Positions 46,102 through 55,122 of a stretch of DNA of 64,000 bases are shown here, piece by piece. This DNA comes from Leyella stercorea. GTDB lineage: Bacteria; Bacteroidota; Bacteroidia; Bacteroidales; Bacteroidaceae. How positions within the stretch are numbered: position 1 is the stretch's first letter; every line of letters starts with the position of its first letter. The notes below the pieces were generated by a model. It saw only the letters and a program-made list of their open reading frames with translations, ran no database searches and was not told the origin of the DNA. The translations under genes were made by a program, and so were the position numbers. The stretch spans positions 1 through 64,000 of the forward strand of contig NZ_JADYUF010000003.1 of NCBI RefSeq assembly GCF_021531655.1. The letters run 5' to 3'.

Positions 46102-46203
46102 ATGTATGACCCGCAATCTTATTTCTACAGATTAGAATGCGAAATAATGATTTCTTCTCTTCCTAACAATTTGATAAAGAGTGAGCTTGCAAATCTAAGA
46201 TAA
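46102..46203 (+). CDS. Possible 33-residue protein, interrupted or short
   Basis: ATG 46102 opens 33 codons, starting MYDPQSYFYRLECEIMISSL and ending KSELANLR. A TAAATTTG -7 box ends 6 bp before the start. The TAA at 46201 is followed in frame by QYKACLETTNKTQ and a second TAA at 46243-46245, so the frame may be the shortened form of a longer one. Low confidence; no family is recognised. Confidence 0.3.
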   Translation: MYDPQSYFYRLECEIMISSLPNNLIKSELANLR

Positions 46204-46318
46204 CAATACAAGGCTTGCTTAGAGACGACAAACAAAACACAATAAAATCAACACACTTTGCTTGGCACTCTCTATAAAAAGACTTATTTTGCAATATAAT
46301 AACCCAAACAATATCATT

Positions 46319-46726
46319 ATGATTACTTACTGTATTTTGTCTGCGATATTCTTCGTACTATACATTTTGTTTCAAGGCTTGCAGTTGGTAGGCGAAAAGT
46401 TGAACGATATAACGAGAACCTATGAGAGCAAGAAACCTGAGGATGAAAATTCTTTTGCTCAAAGATGCAAGCGCCAAATTGAATACGAGAAAACACTTGT
46501 TCCTGACTCTGAAGAATTGCGTAAGGTACGCGAAGACTTTGAAAAAGCATATTTAGAAGAGCGTGAGAGTGTTCGATTAAAAATGTGCGAAGGAATCGAA
46601 AAATGGGATAAAGCAATAGCTTATTCTCCTGAATATTATGCTGGCAGGGAACAATATAAGAATAATAGTGATTTATTCATGTCCATGGAAAGAGATTTTG
46701 TCGAATATACAAAACGCAGACCTTAA
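46319..46726 (+). CDS. Single-span membrane protein with charged helical domain, unknown
   Basis: A 135-residue protein: one N-terminal membrane span (about residues 2-17, ITYCILSAIFFVLYILF), then a highly charged region likely to be helical or coiled coil (GEKLNDITRTYESKKPEDEN, DSEELRKVREDFEKAYLEER). The ATG at 46319 begins the membrane span; a start at 46262 would add 19 AT-rich codons. It lies in the accessory region and has base composition like the DUF262 genes. Function unknown. Confidence 0.6.
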   Translation: MITYCILSAIFFVLYILFQGLQLVGEKLNDITRTYESKKPEDENSFAQRCKRQIEYEKTLVPDSEELRKVREDFEKAYLEERESVRLKMCEGIEKWDKAIAYSPEYYAGREQYKNNSDLFMSMERDFVEYTKRRP

Positions 46727-47218
46727 TTTTGCATGTGTACCTAACGAAACGAGAGTTCATGCCATTTGAAATGAAGGATCGTACCAATTGATACAAGTGT
46801 GGATATCAATAGAGATGAGGTTATGTGTCTGAGCTGAGTTGGGGCTCATATAATATTGTTGTGTTTTTAACTGGAATGAAGGGGTGAACCCGGAGCTGAC
46901 TTCCGACATGCATCTCATTTTATCGTTTCAGAAGAAGAGGTCGTCTCTAAAATGAAATTGGCTTTGTCTTTATCCAACCATTACCGGAAATGATATGGCA
47001 AAAGGATCTGTTTTTTCGAATCTTCCTACATTTCGAGTGATACGACAGTCATGCAATGTGTATAGTCTCAGTTAGAATTATTCTTCATTCCTAAAGCCAT
47101 ACACATTGCGTTCCGTCACTTTTATTATTATACATCTCTATATTTCCTATATATATGACAATCACCCCATACAAGTATTCCTCTTTTATATGCAAGTTAA
47201 TGCAAAACTCCGAATGTG
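46727..47218. other. Non-coding accessory gap with one inverted repeat
   Basis: No gene is recognised. GCAATGTGTAT (47053-47063) is the exact reverse complement of ATACACATTGC (47099-47109), in an imperfectly longer inverted repeat. The stretch may hold decayed genes. Confidence 0.5.
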
Positions 47219-49618
47219 TCACTTCTGAGCGATGACAGAATTTACAATCTGATCAAGTTGCTCAAACACTTCCTTTTTCCCAAGATACAGATCTTTGTCG
47301 TACATTTCCTTATTTGCACTGAAGGTATAGACTTCGTTATCGCCTTCGATTCGGCAGACGTCGTCGTTGTCTTTCCAACGGAAGCGGATACCCTTGTATG
47401 TGAAGTCTGCGTCATTACACCATAAGAAAGATGTTTCAGGAACTTTGATGTCCTAGGATACTGTGATGGTGAAATCGCTCAGGACTTCGTCTCTGAGTTT
47501 AGCATTGAGAAATACGCCTGTTGAACTTGGAAAGATGGCCGTATGATAATGGTATCCAGAACGGATCCATGAATATGGAATCTTATCCATGACGAAATCA
47601 AGCAGTTTGGTATGCGCCAATGAATAAATAATTTGTTCATAATCAGTCCCATTAGGAAAGGCAACCTGTTCGGGTTCTGGCTCACCCATCAGAAAGGAAT
47701 GCATGGCGCTATAGAGATCATCGTTTCTGAAGAGATATCTCCACGAATTTATCTCGTTGTTGAAAACCCTACGGCTCCACCAAAGAGTGTTTGCAAAGTC
47801 ATCGCCCGTCATATAACAGAAGAGCTTCTTCATTAGTGTGGCATCTTTAGGCCTGGTGTTGAAGTTGGCCTCAACAAAAGTCCATTTGTTATTGAAAGAC
47901 TGCCAGTCTTCCACATTCTTGCCGTTTCTGTAAAGACAACGGATGCTGCCTGAGAAGAAGATGTTGTCTTCGCATTTTTTGATGGTTTGCTCTGTTTCTT
48001 CTCCGAGCTTGTTATCAAGGATGGCCTTTGCCTTGACACATTCTTCTTTCACTTGGGCATTCTTCTGTTTGTCTTGGCTCAAGTCATGAAGGATGCTGTA
48101 GATATCATGATTATTATGTTTACTACCCTCAGCAAGACGCTTGATTCTCCGAATACGAGTTACCATTGCAGAAATCGTAGAAATTTCAGTGTCGTCAATA
48201 ATATTCCACACGACACGCATCCATCTAGCGAACGATTCCTTATCAAACTCACCTGTTTCCAAATAGGTACAGACCGCATAGAACACAACCCTGTTGACTT
48301 GATCGATTGGAGCTATAGTGTATTTACCATCATCTCCTTTTTTGTAAGTAGGAATAAATTCAAAATTGTCGTCTTAATGACGTTCTGGGAAAAAATCATT
48401 GAGTTTTCTGTCTCCAACAGAAGAATAATTGTCAAGTATTTTTCTGATGCTTACAAAAATTGAAAGAGGTATTTCTCCACTTGGCAGATAGCAGTATTTG
48501 TCAAAAGAGTTGTATTCGATCTTCTCATCATGGGCATTATTGCCTTCTTTTGGACCATAAAGATAGTTGAAGTGCTCGTTCACACCCTTTTCCAAGCTGT
48601 TTCCCGAAAAACGGAAAGAGGACTCATCATCATCAGGATTGGACGGTTTATCCGAACTCGTTTCCGGTTCCAGGATAAGACTGTTCAAAAAAACTCTGTT
48701 AAAGAAAGCATAGTAAGGAGCATCGATCTTGAATTCTATAACAGTATCTTTGTCAGCCTTGTTCTCTTCATTTTTCCAAAATTCCACATTCTGCCTCCAA
48801 AAGATCTGCGCCCATGTTGTATCGAGCATGATAGGATAACCCGACTGCACATCACATAGTTCTTGCCAATCGGTTTCCTTATGAGATGCGAGATATCCGA
48901 TAAGGTCGGCCTTGAAATTCTCAAAATCGCTCAATGCTTTTCCACGGGCATTCATTTTAATATAGAGGTCATCTGAGAGATTCAAAGAAGATAGATTGAG
49001 GTTATAGAAATATACTGGGCAGTCGTTGGTCAGAATCTGCCACGACTGGGTGGCATCGTCACTGCCGAATACAGGTTCAATGCCGTCATTGTTGCCGGGT
49101 GTGCCGCTGAGCATCCGCAACATGGCCTGTATTGTAGGATCCTGATTCCATTCTGAGAAAAACCAGTTCTGTTTCTTGATATATTCTGTAATGTTTACTA
49201 TGTCTTGTGGGAAAATCTTGTCACATAAGGAGGCACAAAAGTCGGCGGAGGATGTTCGGGTCTGATATGTGAACTTCCTCAACTTCTTACGCTCCTAAAA
49301 ATGCTTTTCGTCAGCCAGAATCCCTGCTTTAAAAGCAACGAACCAATGTAAGAGCCACAGGGTGGTGAGGCGTTGCTGACCATCTAAAGGTTGCAGAGTC
49401 TTGTTGGATTCTGTACCATAGACAAAATCCAACTTCAGATCATTCTTTCTGCGCACAAGTGCATCGTATAAATCTCCAAGAAAAGCACGTCGCAATTCGT
49501 TTTTCCCCTTTCGTCCCTGTGCATAGTCACGCTGGATTTTAGGAATTTCTATATTGTATTTGTCAAGCATTTCCCATAATGTGAGCTTCTGGGCTTGACT
49601 GGTTCGTTTATTTGTCAT
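47219..49618 (-). pseudogene. Second DUF262 (GmrS-like) gene, interrupted by three in-frame stops
   Basis: One reading frame of 800 codons runs from ATG 49618 to TGA 47219-47221 without any frameshift, broken by TAG (49295-49297), TAA (48374-48376) and TAG (47453-47455). All flanking segments read as natural protein. The N-terminus has the DUF262 ParB-like nuclease/NTPase signatures IPKIQRDYAQGR and LQPLDGQQRLTTLWLLHW; later parts include DDLYIKMNARGKALSDFE. The ATG overlaps the end of the upstream DUF262/DUF1524 gene by 11 bp, so the two are an operon. Each stop could be a C-to-T change of a Gln codon. Without readthrough only 107 residues are made. Confidence 0.85.
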
Positions 49619-51674
49619 CTTCCAGAAAATCATTTAGTAAGACAAGGATATTATCCAGATATGCCTTTGCATCCTCTGGTCCCCATGAGAGCAGGTCGTT
49701 AGGCTCCGTATTATAGTATTTCATGAATGCATTCTTGGTACATGGAGGGATAAAGGCAATAGCGGCATACTTTTTTCTGAGTTCTTCCAATTCTGTAGAC
49801 TCTTTTTCTTGCAGGATTCCTTTAGACAGAAGATAAGACATCTGCTTCTCTTCTTCGGGTCTAGGCGATACCTCCAGTGTTTCCGGATCAACTTGATATC
49901 TGACACCTCGATCCTTGCCGATGATTACTCTACGCTTGGCAGGGAAGATAGAGTTGCCATATCCCCTGTTTGTACTGCTATCAAGAAGAACATAGTTCCA
50001 AATTTTGTTCTTATCGTTGAGAGGATCCTTCCATGTTGTGTTGGATTTAAGAAAACCAATGATCTTTGTTCTCAATTTGTCGAAGTCCTCTTGTTTGATT
50101 TCATTTTTCTTTTTCTTTAGGAATTCTGTTGCCGCCGACAGGATTTCTTTTTTCTCCTTTTCCTCATTCGGCAAACCAATCATCGAATATTTAATCCATT
50201 CTTTCTGATCTTTGACATTTTCCAATGGATTCTCTGTGCTGGAGTCGATATGCTCAATATCCCAACTCTCTTTCTTGTAAAGATGGAATGGAAATTTATA
50301 GAACACTCCTTGTGAATATTGACCACCGTTCTTGAGCTCATTGTTCTGAGCGATGACAGTCTGGATGTTATGAAGGAGGAGAATGTCGCGGCATTTGGAT
50401 TTTGGACCAAATCCATTTTCTGTCTCATAGACAGTATCTTCCAATCCAAGTTCTGAATTATAGCATTTATTCAGATGTTCCTTGATGGCTGCCTTCAGGT
50501 AATCAGTGAAGGCAAATCTGTCTTTGCTTTCTTCCCAGTCCTTGAAAAGCTCGGGCAGGTTCTTGATTCTGCAGTCGAGGACATAGCCTACATAATGGTA
50601 TAGAGCTACATCATCATACCACTCTTTGAGGATTCTGAAAAGGTTTATGGTCAATTTCCAACATTCTTCCACTTTTTCTAATTCTGTACCCTTATCTTTC
50701 CTTTTGAAGAATTTATTAAAGTATCTGAATGCCTGATTGTCGTCATTGCAGCATTTATCCTTGCCGATATTCAACCTGTCCTGCTGATAAATGATGTCGA
50801 AGATGAAATCTATTCTTGTAGGACGTTCGTAGCCGATTGGATGGACAAACAGCCAAAATTCATCGTTCTGAAGGGTGTATTCAATGGCGTCCCATTGACT
50901 GGCAATTTTCCCCTGTTGTGTTAGCAGCGTTTCTTTGTCAGTATCTTTGAAATTGCTCTTGTTCAGGAACAAGGCCCTGATGAGTTCGGCATTTGTAAGT
51001 GATATCTTGCCCACATTCAGGCGCGTAAAAACTTTGATGGCATCTTCACCTTCCGACTTATACCAGATGAAACAAACTTTATTTAATAAAGTATCATGGA
51101 ACGCTGTCCGAAGATTCTTATGGTTACCATCTTCAAACCATGTACTGATTGCCTTGAAGGCTTCATAGAAGTGGTGGAAATCTATGGAGTCATAGCGGTG
51201 ATCCTTATATTCATTTGTATTGATATTCCTTAGGAAATCACTAGCTGAAACGCCTCTGCATGATTCCGTTCGTGTCTCATATTCCAATGTATAGGGATTA
51301 TCAGCATCAAGATACTTGAGTATGAGAAAGATGGTGGTCAATCTCTGCTGGCCATCTATCACTTCCCATTTCGCATTTGTCTGAAGGATCTTTTTTGCTT
51401 CTTCAAAGAAGTCATTGTTTTCCACGACAGAAATGTCACATATGCTCTTAACGACCGATTCCTTGATTTTCTGGTTGATTTTTTCTTTGACGACAAGAGG
51501 CTGTAGGCAGTAGAAATCGGTTTCTTCTGCTATTGAGTTGCTTTGAAAATCATGAATGTCATCTAACAAATCGGTCACTTCTTGAGGTGTCCATCGATAT
51601 CCTCGTTGATAGGATGGAATCCAGAACGACTGTTTCAGTAAGTCGGAAATAGGTTTTATCTCAAGATTGTTCAT
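49608..51674 (-). CDS. DUF262 / DUF1524 (HNH) protein, GmrSD-like
   Basis: A 688-residue protein of the GmrSD type, related to type IV restriction systems that cut modified foreign DNA. The N-terminal DUF262 domain shows FWIPSYQRGYRW (about residues 16-27) and WEVIDGQQRLTTIFLILKYL (about 102-121), the ParB-like DGQQR motif being its nucleotide-related active site. The C-terminal DUF1524 nuclease has SWDIEHIDSST and NYVLLDSSTNRGYGNSIF, with the His-containing EHI and paired Asn residues expected of HNH-type nucleases. It overlaps the interrupted second DUF262 gene. A -7 box at 51717 drives it. Its modified-DNA target is unknown. Confidence 0.9.
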   Translation of the reverse strand: MNNLEIKPISDLLKQSFWIPSYQRGYRWTPQEVTDLLDDIHDFQSNSIAEETDFYCLQPLVVKEKINQKIKESVVKSICDISVVENNDFFEEAKKILQTNAKWEVIDGQQRLTTIFLILKYLDADNPYTLEYETRTESCRGVSASDFLRNINTNEYKDHRYDSIDFHHFYEAFKAISTWFEDGNHKNLRTAFHDTLLNKVCFIWYKSEGEDAIKVFTRLNVGKISLTNAELIRALFLNKSNFKDTDKETLLTQQGKIASQWDAIEYTLQNDEFWLFVHPIGYERPTRIDFIFDIIYQQDRLNIGKDKCCNDDNQAFRYFNKFFKRKDKGTELEKVEECWKLTINLFRILKEWYDDVALYHYVGYVLDCRIKNLPELFKDWEESKDRFAFTDYLKAAIKEHLNKCYNSELGLEDTVYETENGFGPKSKCRDILLLHNIQTVIAQNNELKNGGQYSQGVFYKFPFHLYKKESWDIEHIDSSTENPLENVKDQKEWIKYSMIGLPNEEKEKKEILSAATEFLKKKKNEIKQEDFDKLRTKIIGFLKSNTTWKDPLNDKNKIWNYVLLDSSTNRGYGNSIFPAKRRVIIGKDRGVRYQVDPETLEVSPRPEEEKQMSYLLSKGILQEKESTELEELRKKYAAIAFIPPCTKNAFMKYYNTEPNDLLSWGPEDAKAYLDNILVLLNDFLEDDK

Positions 51675-51716
51675 AATCTAATTAAAAATAACATAACAAA
51701 CAATGATTGCTAAGGA

Positions 51717-51724
51717 CAAAGTTA
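51717..51724 (-). promoter_or_regulatory. -7 promoter element for the DUF262 operon
   Basis: The minus strand reads TAACTTTG, 43 bp before the start codon at 51674. Three TTTGATCC words at 51791, 51817 and 51837 lie upstream and could be operator-like repeats. Confidence 0.55.
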
Positions 51725-51884
51725 GAGTTTTTTTTTGTTTTGCAGTTTGTTTTGCAATATTTATGATATAAATAGAAGAATGTTTTATTATTTGATCCGT
51801 TAAAAACGCAACAATATTTGATCCTCCACAATATTATTTGATCCCTTAACTTTGTCGCAGATTTATCGCAGTATAAAACGAAAA

Positions 51885-51924
51885 AACGACATAACTCGTT
51901 GTTTTTACAACTTGTTATGTCGTT
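51885..51924 (-). terminator. Terminator of tRNA-fMet
   Basis: AACGACATAAC pairs with GTTATGTCGTT, with GTTGT/ACAAC inside; on the minus strand a run of T follows. It lies directly downstream of the tRNA gene. Confidence 0.8.
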
Positions 51925-51929
51925 ATTAG

Positions 51930-52002
51930 TTGCGGAGGCAGGACTCGAACATGCGACCTCCAGGTTATGAGCCTGGCGAGCTACCAACTGCTCCACTCCG
52001 CG
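51930..52002 (-). tRNA. Initiator tRNA-fMet (anticodon CAT)
   Basis: The minus strand folds as a 73-nt tRNA with anticodon loop CTCATAA. C1 opposite A72 leaves the first pair unpaired, and A11-U24 is in the D-stem; both mark an initiator. The anticodon stem is CCAGG/CCTGG, so the usual three G-C pairs are reduced to two plus A29-U41. The T-stem GCATG/CCTGC has a U52-C62 mismatch. CCA is not encoded. It marks the right edge of the accessory stretch. Confidence 0.95.
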
Positions 52003-52066
52003 ATATTAACCATATTGTTTGCAATCCCAATTTCTTAGCGATTAGCATTGTTCTGAATTGCGAGTG

Positions 52067-52098
52067 CAAAGGTAGTGCTTTTTATTTACACCTCCAAA
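52067..52098 (-). promoter_or_regulatory. tRNA-fMet promoter
   Basis: On the minus strand TTTG (52098-52095) and TACCTTTG (52074-52067) are 20 bp apart. The GCACTCGCAATT context after the box is shared with the tRNA-Pro promoter at 57936. Confidence 0.8.
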
Positions 52099-52237
52099 TT
52101 TTTATGCAACTTTTTTCGATTTTATTTGATTTTTCTTAGTTTCAATACGTTTTTTGATATTATTTCGCTATAAAATCCCATCCACTTTGTTGTTAACATA
52201 AATGGATGGGACTTATAATTCAGTATAATACTATGAA

Positions 52238-52285
52238 CTACTTCTTTTTCTTCAATGTGAAGTTGATTGACTCTGTAAAAACATT
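52238..52285 (-). pseudogene. Possible C-terminal remnant of an outer-membrane protein
   Basis: A 15-codon minus-strand frame reads NVFTESINFTLKKKK and stops at 52238-52240; an in-frame TGA precedes it. The ending NFTLKKK is common at the C-terminus of Bacteroidota surface proteins. Short, so only a suggestion. The hairpin TCCCATCCA/TGGATGGGA at 52176-52211 is next to it. Confidence 0.25.
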
Positions 52286-52330
52286 TCACGATGTGACAAT
52301 ATCAAACAACAAAGTAATATAATGATACTT

Positions 52331-52406
52331 GGCAAAGTATATACATAATAAATGGGCAAAGTATATTATAATAATATGGCAAAGTATATTATAATAAATG
52401 GGCAAG
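52331..52406. repeat. 23-24-bp AT-rich tandem repeat (GGCAAAGTATAT)
   Basis: GGCAAAG or GGCAAG words begin at 52331, 52355, 52378 and 52401, spaced 24, 23 and 23 bp, each followed by TATAT/TATAATAA. No gene is present between 52003 and 52470. Confidence 0.85.
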
Positions 52407-52469
52407 TAGCATTATATGTCTTTTTCCATATAATATCATTGGCACTGTATATATATATAATAAGGTATA

Positions 52470-52516
52470 AAAAACGACCGCACTATAGAGTTTTACCTCT
52501 ATGGGCGGTCGTTTTT
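52470..52516 (-). terminator. Terminator of the OmpH-like gene
   Basis: AAAAACGACCGC pairs with GCGGTCGTTTTT, with TAGAG/CTCTA inside. A/T runs on both sides make it usable in both directions; the gene ending nearest is on the minus strand. Confidence 0.88.
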
Positions 52517-52544
52517 ATTTATTCATAAAGCGTTTGTGGCTTTA

Positions 52545-53165
52545 TTACTTCTTTTTCTCTGTTGCAGCCTTCTCAGCAGGTGCCTGCTTGTATGCCTTGT
52601 TGAGTCCGGCGATAACCTCATTGGTTATGTCGTGAGCCTTGTCGGCATAGAGGATGTTGTCGCCAGCCTTGCTGAGGATGAGGGTGTACTTCTTGTCCTT
52701 GTTGTAAAGGGCGAGATAGTGCTGTATAGAGTCGCGGAGAGCGTTGTTGTACTTCTCTGTCTCGGTCTGGAACTCACCGCTCAGACGCTGGTTGAGAGTC
52801 TGAAGGTCATTGCTCTGCTTCTGAAGCGACATCTGGATAGACTGTGCCTGCTCGCGTGTGTAGGCATTCTGCTGCACCTTCTGCTGGAAGTTGGCAGCGG
52901 CAGCCTCAAGAGCCTGCTGCTTCTGTGCGAGGGTGTTCTGGATATTCTGGCCCTTCTTCTGAAGGATGAGCGAGTAGTCCTTGCAGAACTTGTACTGCGA
53001 CATGATACTGTCTACCTCTACATATGCAATCTTAGTTGCAGTAGTTGCAGTCTGGGCTGCAGGTTCCTTATCGTCTACCTGCGACTTTGACTTGTCGCAA
53101 GATGTCATTGCCACAGCAGCAAAAGCAGCGATAGCAAGTGTGCGGAAAATGTTTTTCTTGTTCAT
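52545..53165 (-). CDS. OmpH/Skp-like periplasmic lipoprotein
   Basis: A 206-residue protein with a lipoprotein signal (lipid-anchor Cys23 in AMTSC) and a long coiled-coil body typical of OmpH/Skp chaperones (about residues 60-140: QKKGQNIQNTLAQKQQALEA and on). The start of the domain, KIAYVEVDSIMSQYKF, is the family's usual opening strand, and YTLILSKAGDNILY its closing one. Skp escorts unfolded outer-membrane proteins across the periplasm; lipidated forms are common in Bacteroidota. The last residues are Lys/Ala-rich. The small membrane-protein gene lies 41 bp upstream and may be co-transcribed. Confidence 0.88.
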   Translation of the reverse strand: MNKKNIFRTLAIAAFAAVAMTSCDKSKSQVDDKEPAAQTATTATKIAYVEVDSIMSQYKFCKDYSLILQKKGQNIQNTLAQKQQALEAAAANFQQKVQQNAYTREQAQSIQMSLQKQSNDLQTLNQRLSGEFQTETEKYNNALRDSIQHYLALYNKDKKYTLILSKAGDNILYADKAHDITNEVIAGLNKAYKQAPAEKAATEKKK

Positions 53166-53206
53166 TTGTATTTATTATTTAATTATTTCACACCTGACGC
53201 ATCCGC

Positions 53207-53401
53207 TTAATAGGCACCATTGCGCTTGCGTGCCTCGCGGTCCTGATCCATAACGCAGTGAATTCCAAGCTTGCGCAGACCGGGATTGTCGTGAACATGT
53301 TGCGACGAAAACTTGCCGTTGCGTTTCAGCAGAAGCTTAATGGATAGCAAAGCAAACGCTATAGCAATAATTAACAGGCTTAAAAGCAGAAGTTTAATCA
53401 T
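53207..53401 (-). CDS. Small conserved-looking single-span membrane protein
   Basis: A 64-residue protein: N-terminal membrane span (IKLLLLSLLIIAIAFALLSI, residues 2-21) followed by a basic stretch KLLLKRNGKF and a His/Asn/Cys-bearing tail (HVHDNPGLRKLGIHCVMDQD). Proteins of this pattern with GI-x-C and a QDR-like ending occur next to envelope genes in Bacteroidales, but I cannot name a family. It is driven by TACCTTTG at 53457-53464 and precedes the OmpH-like gene. The His and Cys residues could bind a metal; that is a guess. Confidence 0.75.
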   Translation of the reverse strand: MIKLLLLSLLIIAIAFALLSIKLLLKRNGKFSSQHVHDNPGLRKLGIHCVMDQDREARKRNGAY

Positions 53402-53407
53402 TTTTAC

Positions 53408-53464
53408 TAACTTTGTATCGAAATGGGAAACCCATAGCGACAGATTTATTTACATGCAAAGGTA
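53408..53464. promoter_or_regulatory. Divergent promoters for pepD and the small membrane protein
   Basis: Plus strand TAACTTTG at 53408-53415 can serve pepD (leader about 120 bases). Minus strand TACCTTTG at 53457-53464 serves the small membrane-protein gene (start 53401). The two transcripts would overlap. Confidence 0.55.
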
Positions 53465-53543
53465 ATGCAAATCGGTCGCATGACAAAATAAATTATTGAA
53501 AATTCAGATTATTATTGTTACAACATAAAGAAATTAAGAAAAA

Positions 53544-54992
53544 ATGAGTAATTGCGAATTGAAACCGGCTCGCGTATTCGAGCAGTTTGCAGAAATCAAC
53601 AAAATTCCTCGCCCCTCTAAGCATGAGGAGCAGATGATTGAGTATCTGAAAGAGTTTGGCCGTAAGCGCAATCTCGAAACCGAGATTGACGAGACCGGCA
53701 ACGTTATCATCCGCAAGCCCGCTACCAAGGGACACGAGAACGCTCCGATGATTAGTTTGCAAAGCCATATGGATATGGTGTGCGACAAGCTCGTCGACGT
53801 TGACATCGACTTCTTCAAAGACCCTATCCAGACCTACATCGACGGCGAATGGCTCAGAGCCAAGGGTACTACTCTTGGTGCTGACGACGGTATCGGTTGC
53901 GCCATCGAGCTGGCTGTTCTCGACAGCGACGACATTGAGCACGGTCCTATCGAGTGCGTTTTCACACGCGACGAGGAGACAAGCCTTGGCGGTGCTTTGG
54001 GTATGAAGCCGGGATTCATGAAGGGCGATATGCTCATCAACCTCGACTCTGAGGACGAGGGTCAGATATTCATTTCATGTGCTGGCGGCAAGACCACTTC
54101 GGTGAAGTTCACATTCGAGCGCGAGCAGGCTCCTGAGGGTTACTTCTTCATGAAGGCTTCTATCAAGGGCTTGAAGGGCGGACACTCTGGCGACGACATC
54201 AACAAGAAGCGCGCCAACGCTATCAAGATTCTCGACCGTTTCCTCTATATGGAGCAGGACAAGATGGACGTGCGTCTGGCTCAGTTCAACTCGGGCAAGC
54301 TGCACAACGCCATTCCTCGCGATGGTGTCATCGTATTTGCCGTTCCCGCAGCCGAAAAGGAGACTGTACGTGTTGACTGGAACGTGTTCACAGCCAACGT
54401 TGAGGACGAGTATCACGTTACTGACACTGCCATGGAGTTCCATCTCGAGAGCACTGATGCCGAGCCGGTTATCGCAAAGGACGCAAGCCGTCGAGTTATC
54501 CTCGCATTGCAGGCTGCCGACAACGGCGTGTTCGCCATGTGCCAGGACGAGGCTTTGGCAGACATGGTTGAGACTTCTAACAACATTGCAAGCGTTGTCT
54601 CTTCAGAGAACGAAATCAATATCATCACCTCACAGCGCTCTAACGTAATGAGCAATCTCGAGAATGAGTCGAACACAATCAAGGCTGTATTCGAGCTGGC
54701 TGGTGCTGAGGTTAAGCAGAGCGACGGCTATCCTGCATGGAAGATGAATCCTAACAGCAAGCTGACAAAGGTGGCTGTTGAGTCATACAAGAAGCTGTTC
54801 GGCAAGGAGCCTATCGTACGCGGTATCCACGCCGGACTGGAGTGCGGTCTGTTCTCAGAGCGCTATCCTAACCTCGACATGGTTTCGTTCGGTCCTACCC
54901 TGCGCGATGTTCACACTCCGGAGGAGCGTCTGCACATCCCGACCGTACAGATGGTTTGGGACCACTTGCTCGACATCATGAAGCATGTATAA
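53544..54992 (+). CDS. pepD: Aminoacyl-histidine dipeptidase (PepD, M20C)
   Basis: A 482-residue cytoplasmic zinc peptidase that splits Xaa-His and other dipeptides. Zinc-binding regions are SLQSHMDMVCDK (His near residue 76), GTTLGADDGIGCAIEL (Asp, about 109-124), TRDEETSLGG (catalytic Glu-Glu) and the C-terminal HAGLECGLF. The GGHSGDDINKKRANAIK dimerisation segment is normal for the M20C group. Likely recycles peptides taken up as carbon and nitrogen sources. It has an upstream promoter on the plus strand and a strong terminator. Confidence 0.95.
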   Translation: MSNCELKPARVFEQFAEINKIPRPSKHEEQMIEYLKEFGRKRNLETEIDETGNVIIRKPATKGHENAPMISLQSHMDMVCDKLVDVDIDFFKDPIQTYIDGEWLRAKGTTLGADDGIGCAIELAVLDSDDIEHGPIECVFTRDEETSLGGALGMKPGFMKGDMLINLDSEDEGQIFISCAGGKTTSVKFTFEREQAPEGYFFMKASIKGLKGGHSGDDINKKRANAIKILDRFLYMEQDKMDVRLAQFNSGKLHNAIPRDGVIVFAVPAAEKETVRVDWNVFTANVEDEYHVTDTAMEFHLESTDAEPVIAKDASRRVILALQAADNGVFAMCQDEALADMVETSNNIASVVSSENEINIITSQRSNVMSNLENESNTIKAVFELAGAEVKQSDGYPAWKMNPNSKLTKVAVESYKKLFGKEPIVRGIHAGLECGLFSERYPNLDMVSFGPTLRDVHTPEERLHIPTVQMVWDHLLDIMKHV

Positions 54993-55025
54993 TGCTCAAG
55001 CAAACACTTGAGGCTATATAAAACA

Positions 55026-55072
55026 AAAAACGAGGATGTTCCGTTTACTTAGGAAACATCCTCGTTTTTTTT
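55026..55072. terminator. Bidirectional terminator between pepD and the GH84 gene
   Basis: A 15-bp stem (AAAAACGAGGATGTT and complement) with T-runs on both strands. A smaller CTCAAG/CTTGAG hairpin precedes it at 54995-55012. Confidence 0.9.
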
Positions 55073-55122
55073 GTTATTTTCTATTCGAGAGAAAATCGAT
55101 CTCTTATTTTGAATTATCCCGA

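Noticed and set aside
47219..49618. Alternative genetic code (stop codons read as Gln) as in some Prevotella phages
   Set aside because: Both TAG and TAA occur, neighbouring genes use normal stops, and no phage genes are nearby; point decay is simpler, though the even spacing remains noted.
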